Shown here in pieces: positions 16,987 to 24,107 of a stretch of DNA of 64,000 nt. This DNA comes from Sphingomonas sp. S2-65 (GTDB lineage: Bacteria > Pseudomonadota > Alphaproteobacteria > Sphingomonadales > Sphingomonadaceae). Numbering within the stretch: position 1 is the stretch's first letter; each line of letters opens with the position of its first letter. Position numbers and translations under genes: made by a program. The stretch spans positions 1 through 64,000 of the forward strand of contig NZ_CP090953.1 in the NCBI RefSeq assembly GCF_021513175.1, read 5' to 3'. The notes beneath the pieces are model-generated. The model was not told the origin of the DNA. It worked only from the letters and a program-made list of their open reading frames with translations, and ran no database searches.

Positions 16987-17223
16987 TCATGGCACGGGAT
17001 CATAGCCGTGCCCGCCCCATGGATGGCAACGCCCGATGCGCCGAAGCGCGAGCCAGCTGCCCTTAAGCGCGCCATAGCGGCGAAGCGCCTCGATTGCATA
17101 GGCCGAACAGCTGGGTTGGTACCGGCAGCTGGGCGGCAGGATCACGGAAGGCCCCAGCTGCCAGCCACGGGCGATGAGGATGAGTATGCGGGCGATCACG
17201 CCCTCTTTGCCGGCGTCGTTCAC
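16987..17223 (-). CDS. yidD: Membrane protein insertion efficiency factor YidD
   Basis: 78-residue amphipathic protein that helps YidC-dependent insertion. Shows the conserved core [19 protein letters not shown] and the [12 protein letters not shown] ending. Starts at GTG 17223, overlapping the rnpA stop by four bases (GTGA). Its place between rnpA and yidC is the standard one. Confidence 0.94.
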   Translation of the reverse strand: MNDAGKEGVIARILILIARGWQLGPSVILPPSCRYQPSCSAYAIEALRRYGALKGSWLALRRIGRCHPWGGHGYDPVP

Positions 17224-17699
17224 CGCTTCACCTTGCCGAGCGCCTTGGCAAGCTCCGCCTTGAGCGCGTCGTAGTCGCGCTCGATGCCGCTGTGGCGGCC
17301 GATAAGAACATGATCGGCGCCGGAAATACCGGCCGTCGGCAGCACGTCGCGGATCAGCGCACGAAAGCGCCGCTTCATCCGGTTGCGAATGACTGCGTTG
17401 CCGACCTTCTTGGAAACGGTAATGCCGACCCGGATAGCCGGATCGGCATCATTCCGTTCGCGCACGAGAAGGACGAAAGCGGGCATGGGCGCCCGTTTGC
17501 CCGCATTCGCGGCGAGATAGTCTTTGCGCTGCGTGAGCCGCGAAACGGCTACGGCAGTTACGCCGACAGCTTCTTGCGGCCGCGGTTGCGGCGGGCGCGG
17601 ATCACGTTGCGGCCACCCACGGTCGCCATCCGGCTGCGGAAGCCGTGCCGGCGCGCACGCACCAGGTTGCTCGGCTGAAAGGTCCGCTTCATCGCTCAT
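17220..17699 (-). CDS. rnpA: RNase P protein component, apparently enclosing rpmH
   Basis: Protein cofactor of RNase P, which matures tRNA 5' ends. The conserved part begins at [16 protein letters not shown] and includes [20 protein letters not shown]. Reading back through the frame there is no ATG, GTG, TTG or CTG before that region until ATG 17699, which lies 7 bases upstream of the rpmH ATG. From there the protein is 159 residues, with an N-terminal Pro/Arg-rich extension encoded in a second frame across all of rpmH, as described for Thermus. The next start, ATG 17486, would remove conserved residues. GAGG abuts ATG 17699 and is ideally placed for rpmH instead, so initiation is uncertain. 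Confidence 0.85.
   Translation of the reverse strand: MSDEADLSAEQPGACAPARLPQPDGDRGWPQRDPRPPQPRPQEAVGVTAVAVSRLTQRKDYLAANAGKRAPMPAFVLLVRERNDADPAIRVGITVSKKVGNAVIRNRMKRRFRALIRDVLPTAGISGADHVLIGRHSGIERDYDALKAELAKALGKVKR
17558..17692 (-). CDS. rpmH: 50S ribosomal protein L34
   Basis: 44 residues, [20 protein letters not shown]..., ending [11 protein letters not shown]; the sequence is unmistakable. ATG 17692 follows GAGG with 7 bases of spacing. It is the first product of the rpmH-rnpA-yidD-yidC transcription unit and appears wholly contained, in a different frame, within the longer rnpA reading frame. Confidence 0.97.
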   Translation of the reverse strand: MKRTFQPSNLVRARRHGFRSRMATVGGRNVIRARRNRGRKKLSA

Positions 17700-17754
17700 C
17701 CTCGAGTATCTAGAATGTAAAAGGGCCACCACTGGGGCGGCCGCGTGTCGGGTG

Positions 17755-17783
17755 CCCTTAATGGGGGGCGTGCCCTGAGTCAA
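17755..17783 (-). promoter_or_regulatory. Candidate rpmH operon promoter
   Basis: On the minus strand TTGACT (17783-17778) is followed after 17 bases by TAAGGG (17760-17755). The -35 is good and the -10 weak. It would give a leader of about 55 bases before rpmH and overlaps the stop codon of the upstream PGPGW-like gene. Inferred by eye. Confidence 0.4.
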
Positions 17784-18079
17784 TGTGCCTCCTGCGCCGC
17801 CAGCGCCTCTCGCCGGCGTCGTTCGCGGCGGCGGAAGCTGGTGCGGCGAAGCGCCATGTCGCAATAGCGCCCCAGGCGCGGATAGCGGCGCTTCAGCCTG
17901 GCGAACTTGCGTCGTGCCCAGGTCGCGTTGCGTAGCACGAGAACCAGGCCGCCAGCGAACACGAAGATGCCGCCGGGCCCGGGGAGGACGCCCAGCACCG
18001 GCGCGACCGCCATCAGGACGAAGCCGAGCACTACCAGGGTGGTGCGGATGGCCGGGCTGCGCTGGTGTGTCCGGGGCAT
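17780..18079 (-). CDS. Small membrane protein, PGPGW-like
   Basis: 99 residues from ATG 18079 (MPRTHQRSPAIRTT...). One or two hydrophobic segments flank the motif VLPGPGGIFVFAGGLVLVLR, as in the PGPGW family of small transmembrane proteins, and the C-terminus is very basic (RRTSFRRRERRRREA). Function unknown. Same strand as the rpmH operon and just upstream of it. The longer frame to 18163 adds nothing recognisable. Confidence 0.7.
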   Translation of the reverse strand: MPRTHQRSPAIRTTLVVLGFVLMAVAPVLGVLPGPGGIFVFAGGLVLVLRNATWARRKFARLKRRYPRLGRYCDMALRRTSFRRRERRRREALAAQEAH

Positions 18080-18201
18080 AAACGCGATGTGGGAGCCCTG
18101 TGTTGCTGCTGCAAGGCACGCCATGTTTATCCATATCGGAGGGAAGCGTTCCACAATGGACAAAAGCCGCTATGGTCTGCCTGCTTAAGGGGAGGCGGGC
18201 T

Positions 18202-19710
18202 TTGGTCGCGAGCGTTTCGACGGTGGCCTATCTGGGGCTCGAAGCGCGAGCGGTGGAGGTGCAGTGCAACCTCGTCGCCGGGCTGCCCAAGTTCGTCGTG
18301 GTCGGGCTGCCGGACAAGGCGGTGGCGGAAAGCCGCGAGCGGGTGCGCGCGGCGATGGCGGCGATCGGGCTGGCGCTGCCGCCCAAGCACATCGTGCTGA
18401 ACCTGTCGCCGGCTGACCTGCCCAAGGAAGGATCGCATTTCGATTTGCCGATCGCGTTGGCGCTGCTCGGGGCGATGGGCGTCGTCGATGCCGAGACGCT
18501 CGCCGGCTATGTTGTAGTCGGCGAGCTCGCGCTGGACGGACGGATCGCGCCCAGCCCGGGCGTGCTGCTGGCCGCGCTGCACGCGTCGGAGATCGGCAAG
18601 GGGCTGGTCTGCCCGGCGGTGCAGGGATCCGAGGCCGCATGGGCAGGGCAGATCGAGGTGGTCGCCGCGCCCGACCTGATCGGACTGCTCAATCACTTCA
18701 AGGGCCAGCAGCTGCTGGCGATGCCGCTTCCCGGAGAAGCGGAGACTCCGGCGCATGGCCCCGACCTGCGTCAGGTGAAGGGGCAGGAGACCGCCAAACG
18801 TGCGCTGGAGATCGCCGCGGCTGGCGGGCACAACATGCTGATGTGCGGTCCGCCCGGTGCGGGCAAGTCGTTGCTCGCCTCCTGCCTGCCCGGCATCCTG
18901 CCGCCGCTGGATGCGGCAGAGGCGCTGGAGGTGTCGATGGTCGCGTCGGTGGCAGGGACGTTGCAGGGCGGCCGGCTGACGCGGACCCGGCCTTTTCGCA
19001 GTCCCCACCATTCCGCGTCGATGGCGGCGCTGACCGGCGGCGGGCTGAAGGTGAAGCCTGGCGAGGTGAGCCTCGCCCATCTTGGCGTGCTGTTCCTGGA
19101 CGAGCTGCCCGAGTTTCAGCGGGCGGTGCTCGACTCACTGCGTCAGCCGCTCGAAGCCGGCGTGGTGAGCGTTGCCCGTGCCAACGCCCATGTCACCTTT
19201 CCGGCGCGCGTGCAGTTAATGGCCGCGATGAACCCGTGCCGGTGCGGACATCTTGGCGATCCGGCGCTGGCATGCGCACGGGCGCCGAGATGCGCGGCGG
19301 ATTACCAGGCCAAGGTTTCCGGCCCGCTGCTCGACCGCATCGATCTGCACGTCGAGGTGCAGCCGGTCACCGCTGCCGACCTGGTGTTGCCGCCGCCGGC
19401 CGAAGGATCGGAGCACGTCGCGGCACGCGTCGCGGCGGCGCGTGCGCTTCAGACGGCGCGTTACGCCGGCACGCCCGCGCGGACCAATGCCGAAGCCGAT
19501 GGCGACGCGCTCATGGCGGTCGCGACGCCGGACGAAGCCGGGCGCAAGCTGCTGGCCCAGGCAGCGGAGGCGATGCGCTTGTCCGCGCGGGGCTATACGC
19601 GGGTGCTGCGTACCAGCCGGACCATCGCGGACCTGGCCGGGGCGGATCATGTGACACGTATTCATGTCGCGGAGGCGCTTAGCTATCGCCGGCGCGCTCC
19701 GGCCAGTTGA
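18202..19710 (+). CDS. comM: ComM/YifB-type Mg-chelatase-like AAA+ ATPase
   Basis: 502 residues. TTG 18202 is chosen because GGGGAGG (18189-18195) has 6-base spacing and the N-terminus VASVSTVAYLGLEARAVEVQ matches the family; the upstream frame to 18100 looks non-coding. Domains: N-terminal ChlI-like region (about 1-170), AAA+ with Walker A GPPGAGKS and Walker B LGVLFLDELPEF, and a C-terminal domain with the NPCRCG and CSAP-like cysteine region. ComM is a hexameric helicase that promotes branch migration during natural transformation; that role is inferred from homology. Confidence 0.92.
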   Translation: MVASVSTVAYLGLEARAVEVQCNLVAGLPKFVVVGLPDKAVAESRERVRAAMAAIGLALPPKHIVLNLSPADLPKEGSHFDLPIALALLGAMGVVDAETLAGYVVVGELALDGRIAPSPGVLLAALHASEIGKGLVCPAVQGSEAAWAGQIEVVAAPDLIGLLNHFKGQQLLAMPLPGEAETPAHGPDLRQVKGQETAKRALEIAAAGGHNMLMCGPPGAGKSLLASCLPGILPPLDAAEALEVSMVASVAGTLQGGRLTRTRPFRSPHHSASMAALTGGGLKVKPGEVSLAHLGVLFLDELPEFQRAVLDSLRQPLEAGVVSVARANAHVTFPARVQLMAAMNPCRCGHLGDPALACARAPRCAADYQAKVSGPLLDRIDLHVEVQPVTAADLVLPPPAEGSEHVAARVAAARALQTARYAGTPARTNAEADGDALMAVATPDEAGRKLLAQAAEAMRLSARGYTRVLRTSRTIADLAGADHVTRIHVAEALSYRRRAPAS

Positions 19711-19766
19711 ACGCGCAACACCCGCTTGCAGGCGGCGCGCGCATCGTCTAGCCACACCCGCTCGCT

Positions 19767-19851
19767 GCCCCTGTGGCGAAATTGGTAGACGCGACCGACT
19801 CAAAATCGGTTGCCGCAAGGCATGCTGGTTCGAGTCCGGCCAGGGGCACCA
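19767..19851 (+). tRNA. tRNA-Leu (anticodon CAA)
   Basis: Acceptor stem GCCCCTG (19767-19773) pairs with CAGGGGC (19841-19847), discriminator A, and an encoded CCA (19849-19851). Anticodon loop CTCAAAA gives CAA, reading UUG. A long variable arm (TTGCCGCAAGGCA) and TTCGAGTC T-loop confirm a class II leucine tRNA. Confidence 0.97.
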
Positions 19852-19876
19852 TCTTCCGCAACATCGGTGCTGAAAG

Positions 19877-19902
19877 AGCTGTGGTCGGCAGGCCACAGCT
19901 TT
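19877..19902 (+). terminator. Hairpin after tRNA-Leu
   Basis: AGCTGTGG (19877-19884) pairs with CCACAGCT (19893-19900) around an 8-base loop, followed by only TT. Likely ends or trims the tRNA transcript before the PepSY operon, but the missing U-run makes this weak. Confidence 0.45.
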
Positions 19903-19942
19903 CACGCGCTTGCGCGATAGGAATAGTGCTAGCTTCTGAGAC

Positions 19943-19958
19943 GCATTCGCAATAATGC
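19943..19958 (+). promoter_or_regulatory. Candidate Fur-type operator
   Basis: GCATTCGCAATAATGC is an imperfect palindrome (GCATT-6-AATGC) containing ATTCGCAAT, which resembles alphaproteobacterial iron-regulator half-sites. It lies 7 bases before the start of a PepSY/siderophore-receptor operon, where iron repression is expected. Only a by-eye resemblance. Confidence 0.3.
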
Positions 19959-19964
19959 CCCGGC

Positions 19965-21143
19965 ATGACTCGCACGTCGGTCCGTAGCTGGTATCTGGTC
20001 CACAAGTGGACGAGCCTCGTCTGCACGGCGTTTCTGCTGATGCTGTGCATCACTGGCTTGCCGCTGATCTTCCATGACGAGATCGAGGCTGCGACGGGCG
20101 ACGGCCCGAACGCCACGATCAGCCGTCAAGCCTCATCGGGTCAAGGGCCGGGGCTCCGGCCGCTGGACGCGATGCTTGCCAAAGCACTGGGGGCGCGTCC
20201 GAGTGAAGTGCCGCTGTTCATGGCGTTCTCGAACGACAATGCGCTGATGACGATCACCACGGGGCCGGCGCCGGACGCACCCGCCGCGAAGATGACGTTG
20301 CAGCAGTTCGATCGCGCAACTGGAAGGCCGATCGGGGCCGAGCCGGCCGAGGGCGGCGGCTTCATGGGCTTCATGCTGCAACTGCATACCGACCTGTTCC
20401 TGGGGCTGCCCGGCATGCTGTTTCTCGGCGCCATGGGCGTGCTCTTCGTCGCGGCTCTGGTGTCGGGAACGGTTCTGTACACCCCTTTCATGCGCAAGCT
20501 GGCGTTCGGCACTCTGCGGGTCAGCCGTTCCAAGCGCGTGAAGTGGCTCGATTATCACAATCTGGTCGGCATCTGCGCGCTCGCCTGGATGACCGTCGTG
20601 GGGCTGACCGGGGTCATCAACGCGCTGGTCGATCCAATCACCAAGCTTTGGCAGAGCAGCGAACTCAGCGCGATGACGGCCGCCTATGCCGGCCGCGCGC
20701 CGCTTTCGCCCGCGCGCTACGGCTCGCTCGACAAGGCGATGGCCGAGGCGCGGCGGGCGATCCCGGGCATGAACCCGCAGTTCATCGCGTTTCCGGGCGG
20801 CAAGTTCAGTTCCAAGCATCATTATGCGGTGTTCTTTCAGGGGGCGACGCCGCTTACCGAGCGACTGCTGACCACCGCATTGATCGATGCGCAGACCGGC
20901 ACGCTCACCGACGCGCGCCCGATGCCTTGGTACTTCAAGGCGTTGTCGCTCTCGCGTCCGTTGCACTTCGGCGACTATGGCGGCCTGCCGCTCAAGATCC
21001 TGTGGGCGGTGCTCGACCTGTTCACGATCCTGGTGCTCGGCTCGGGTCTGTATCTGTGGCTTGGCAAGCGCCGTACGCCGCTGGACGCCCGCGTGCGCGA
21101 AGTCGAGAGCGGCGGCGCCTGGACGCCGGTAGCCGTGAAATGA
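19965..21143 (+). CDS. PepSY-associated transmembrane protein (siderophore uptake type)
   Basis: 392 residues with four hydrophobic segments: N-terminal TSLVCTAFLLMLCITGLPLI, two in the middle (GMLFLGAMGVLFVAALVSG; ICALAWMTVVGLTGVINAL) and one C-terminal (ILWAVLDLFTILVLGSGLYL). The large periplasmic loops match PepSY_TM proteins, inner-membrane partners often linked to TonB-dependent siderophore receptors and ferric reduction. It overlaps the next small membrane gene by four bases (ATGA), and the receptor follows, so the three genes probably form one iron-acquisition operon. Confidence 0.85.
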   Translation: MTRTSVRSWYLVHKWTSLVCTAFLLMLCITGLPLIFHDEIEAATGDGPNATISRQASSGQGPGLRPLDAMLAKALGARPSEVPLFMAFSNDNALMTITTGPAPDAPAAKMTLQQFDRATGRPIGAEPAEGGGFMGFMLQLHTDLFLGLPGMLFLGAMGVLFVAALVSGTVLYTPFMRKLAFGTLRVSRSKRVKWLDYHNLVGICALAWMTVVGLTGVINALVDPITKLWQSSELSAMTAAYAGRAPLSPARYGSLDKAMAEARRAIPGMNPQFIAFPGGKFSSKHHYAVFFQGATPLTERLLTTALIDAQTGTLTDARPMPWYFKALSLSRPLHFGDYGGLPLKILWAVLDLFTILVLGSGLYLWLGKRRTPLDARVREVESGGAWTPVAVK

Positions 21144-21337
21144 CCAAGGCGATTGGCCGCGCCCGCAACCAGTCGTTACGGGCGATCTTCGCGATCCCGC
21201 TGCTGCTGGCGATGCTCAGTGTCGTTGGTCTTGTGGTCGCACTGGTCGATCAAGGCTGGCCCGACCTGGTGTCCTGGGTGCTGCTGTCCGCGCCGATCGC
21301 GGCCGTCGCCTGGGCGATGCGCGCGCGGCGTCGCTAG
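21140..21337 (+). CDS. Small two-segment inner-membrane protein
   Basis: 65 residues from ATG 21140, overlapping the PepSY-TM stop (ATGA). Two hydrophobic stretches (AIFAIPLLLAMLSVVGLVVA; LVSWVLLSAPIAAVAWAM) and a basic C-terminus (RARRR). Small proteins of this shape often sit between PepSY-TM genes and TonB receptors. No motif that assigns a function; co-transcription with its neighbours is very likely. Confidence 0.75.
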   Translation: MTKAIGRARNQSLRAIFAIPLLLAMLSVVGLVVALVDQGWPDLVSWVLLSAPIAAVAWAMRARRR

Positions 21338-21386
21338 ATTCACGAAAAAAATGGGGCGCGGCCAAGCGCCTGAGAAAGGGAAGCAT

Positions 21387-23552
21387 ATGATCACGACTTC
21401 ATCGCGCCTGTCCGGCTGGCTGCTCGCCGCAACCGCGCTTGCCGGTTCCGCGCCGGCCTGGGCGCAGGATGCGGAAACCCCCGAGGAGATACTGGTGACT
21501 GCGCAGCGCGCGAACCAGACGCAGGTTGAGCATGGTGGCCGCCTCAGCGTGCTAGGCGATCAGGCGGCGGAGAACGTCCCGTTCGCGATGAAGAGCTATG
21601 GAGAGGCGCTGATTCTGAACCAGCAGCCGCAGACCCTTGGCCAGGTGTTGGAGAATGATCCGTCGATCCGCACCAGCTTCGGCTATGGCAATGCGGCCGA
21701 GGTGTTCATCATACGCGGCTTCCCGCTCTACAGCGACGATGTCGGGCTGAACGGTCTTTATGGTATCACGCCGCGCCAGCTGGTCGCGCCCGAGCTGTAC
21801 GGGCAGGTCCAGGTGTTGAGTGGCGCGAGCGGTTTCCTGAACGGTGCTGCACCCAGTGGCACCGGACTGGGCGGCAGCGTCAATTTGGAGCTCAAGCGTG
21901 CTGGCGAGGTACCGCTCACACGAGTGACTGGCAATTATGGCGGTGGCGCGCATTTCGGCGGCAGCTTCGACGTCAGCCGCCGTTTCGGGAGCAACGGCGA
22001 TTTCGGCGTGCGGATCAATGGTGCATACCGCGGCGGCGACGTGGCCGTCGATGACGAGTTCCGCCGCTCGGCAGTGCTCGGCGTTGGGCTCGACTGGCGC
22101 AGCGATCGCGCGCGTCTCGCACTGGACCTCGCCTATCAGCGCGTTCAGGTGCGCAACCTGCGTCAGAAGGTGCGGCTGGGCTCGCTCACCGTGATCCCGG
22201 AAGTGCCCGCGGCAGACGCGAACTATTTCCAGCCCTGGTCCTACTCCACGCTGCGCGACATCTTCGGCGTGCTGCATGGCGAATACGACCTGACCGACAA
22301 TGCGACGTTCTATGCGACGCTGGGGGCGCGCGACGGATCCGAAGACGGCATCTATGACGGCATCACTCTGACCGATGCAGCGACCGGCGCCGCGACCGGC
22401 AGCGGTCTCTATGTGCCCCGCACCGACAATAACGAAGCGGCGACGGCGGGCATCCGCGTAAAGCTGAACGGTTTCGGCATGAGCCACCAGGTCAACTTCG
22501 GTGGCTCGCACAGCCGTCAGGTCAATCGCAACGGCTATGACTTCCTCAACGGCTTCGCGACCAACTTGTACGACACGCCCAGCGTGGCGATCCCGCCATC
22601 GACCGTGGCGACGTGGAACCCCGCCGGCGACCTGGACAATCCAGGACCGGTCAGCAAGGTGCGCCTGAGCAGCCTCTTCGCGTCGGACACGATCGGCCTG
22701 TTCGACGACCGCGTGCTGGTTACCGGCGGTCTGCGGCTGCAGGATCTGCGAGTCGAAAGCTATGCCACCGCCACCAATCAACTGACCAATACTTATCAGG
22801 AAAGCGCAGTGACGCCGATCGCCGGCGTCGTGGTGAAGCCGCTCGCCGGGCTGTCGCTCTACGCCAATCGCATGGAGGGGCTTCAGCAGGGCCCCACTGC
22901 TCCGATCGACGCGCTCCTCATCAATTCGGGCGAGGTATTCGCGCCGGTCAAGACGACGCAATATGAGGCCGGTGCCAAGCTCAACCTGGGACGCTTCAAC
23001 GCCACGCTCGCGGTGTTTCAAGCCGACCGGCCCGCTACCGGGACTGAGGCAGTCGAAGGCAGCGCAACGCTCCGCCGCTTCGTGTTGCTCGGTAAGCAGC
23101 GCAACCGGGGGCTCGAGTTCAGTGTCGACGGCGAGCCGGTGAAGGGGCTGCGAGTGATCGCGGGAGCCTCGCTCACCGAAGCCAAACTGCGTGACACCGG
23201 CACGGTCCTGGAGGGTAATCGCGCGGTTGGCGTGCCGGAATATACCGTCAACGCCAACATCGAATGGGATCTGCCGTTCGTACCTGCGCTGACGCTTACG
23301 GGCCGCGTCGTGAACACCGGCGAGCAGCAGGTGAACACGGCCAACACGCTGGAACTGGACGGTTGGACGCGGTTCGATCTGGGCGCGCGGTATGTCGCCA
23401 TTGTCGGGGAGCGTCCGCTAACCTTCCGCTTCAACGTCGATAACGTGGCGAACAAGCGCTACTGGGCGTCCGCTTACGACCCGTCGAGCGTCACCTCGCT
23501 TCTTCAGGGGACACCGCGGACCTACAAGGCGTCGATCTCCATCGACCTTTAA
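21387..23552 (+). CDS. TonB-dependent siderophore receptor
   Basis: Outer-membrane barrel of 721 residues that imports ferric siderophores. ATG 21387 follows GAAAGGGAAG. The signal peptide ends at ...APAWAQ. A TonB box-like EEILVTAQRA precedes the plug domain with VFIIRGFPLYSDDVGLNGLY and LSGASGFLNGAAPSGTGLGG, typical of the siderophore-receptor subfamily. The barrel runs to the C-terminal strand (TYKASISIDL), which ends in Leu rather than the usual Phe. Third gene of the PepSY operon and followed by a terminator. The exact ligand is unknown. Confidence 0.93.
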   Translation: MITTSSRLSGWLLAATALAGSAPAWAQDAETPEEILVTAQRANQTQVEHGGRLSVLGDQAAENVPFAMKSYGEALILNQQPQTLGQVLENDPSIRTSFGYGNAAEVFIIRGFPLYSDDVGLNGLYGITPRQLVAPELYGQVQVLSGASGFLNGAAPSGTGLGGSVNLELKRAGEVPLTRVTGNYGGGAHFGGSFDVSRRFGSNGDFGVRINGAYRGGDVAVDDEFRRSAVLGVGLDWRSDRARLALDLAYQRVQVRNLRQKVRLGSLTVIPEVPAADANYFQPWSYSTLRDIFGVLHGEYDLTDNATFYATLGARDGSEDGIYDGITLTDAATGAATGSGLYVPRTDNNEAATAGIRVKLNGFGMSHQVNFGGSHSRQVNRNGYDFLNGFATNLYDTPSVAIPPSTVATWNPAGDLDNPGPVSKVRLSSLFASDTIGLFDDRVLVTGGLRLQDLRVESYATATNQLTNTYQESAVTPIAGVVVKPLAGLSLYANRMEGLQQGPTAPIDALLINSGEVFAPVKTTQYEAGAKLNLGRFNATLAVFQADRPATGTEAVEGSATLRRFVLLGKQRNRGLEFSVDGEPVKGLRVIAGASLTEAKLRDTGTVLEGNRAVGVPEYTVNANIEWDLPFVPALTLTGRVVNTGEQQVNTANTLELDGWTRFDLGARYVAIVGERPLTFRFNVDNVANKRYWASAYDPSSVTSLLQGTPRTYKASISIDL

Positions 23553-23560
23553 CTTGCCAA

Positions 23561-23600
23561 ACGGGCTTCCGCCGCGCGTGGGAGCCCGTCACTCGTTTTT
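23561..23600 (+). terminator. Terminator after the siderophore receptor
   Basis: ACGGGCTTCC (23561-23570) pairs with GGGAGCCCGT (23580-23589), one G-U pair, followed by CACTCG and TTTTT (23596-23600). Placed 9 bases after the receptor stop. Confidence 0.7.
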
Positions 23601-24107
23601 GTGAACGCACCACTTGATGAGCACTCAGTCAAGTTGGGAGGTTTGTGCCGCGTCCTGACGCCTGTTGCTTGGCACGCCCAACGCTGGAGCCCGGCCGCAT
23701 CGTGCCGGCGCACTTTCCGCGCCCATGTGCGGCATCCGTGCCGATTCCAATCGGCTGATCTTGGCGCGAGTTCAAGGCAGCGGCATCCTGTCGACGTTAG
23801 ACAACGGGCCCTTCGTGACGCTCGTAACTGACAAATACAACGAACTCAGGGATAAAAACTCCTGCCACGGACGAAAATCGGGCGAATACACTGCGGATAA
23901 AGTGGGCTGTTTTCTAAGGATGAAGCTCAGCTGCCACTATGAATCTACCAATGTAGTACCACGCCACTGCAACAATGATGGCTCTCTGCAGGGCGGCGAC
24001 GAAAGAATCTGACTTGACGGTTCTATGACACTGCCGGATGGTATGCATATTGGCACGCAACTGGTTCAATAATGGCATGCTGCTGAATAGCTAAAGGGGA
24101 CGGGGTC
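23601..24107. other. 507-base intergenic region, no convincing gene
   Basis: AT-richer than its surroundings, with only short frames of no recognisable similarity. It is the upstream control region of the next TonB receptor: a TTGACG (24014-24019) lies about 90 bases before the start without a clear -10. The self-complementary ATGCAT (24044-24049) and the GGGGACGG before ATG 24108 are the only other marks. Confidence 0.5.

Noticed and set aside
18127-18135. TTATCCATA, one base from a DnaA box, in a window that carries dnaA
   Set aside because: A single imperfect box between unrelated genes, 17 kb from dnaA, without a cluster or AT-rich unwinding element; not evidence for an origin.
23601-24012. 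Short frames in the gap between the two TonB receptors
   Set aside because: No ribosome site, no similarity, unbiased composition; more likely regulatory DNA.
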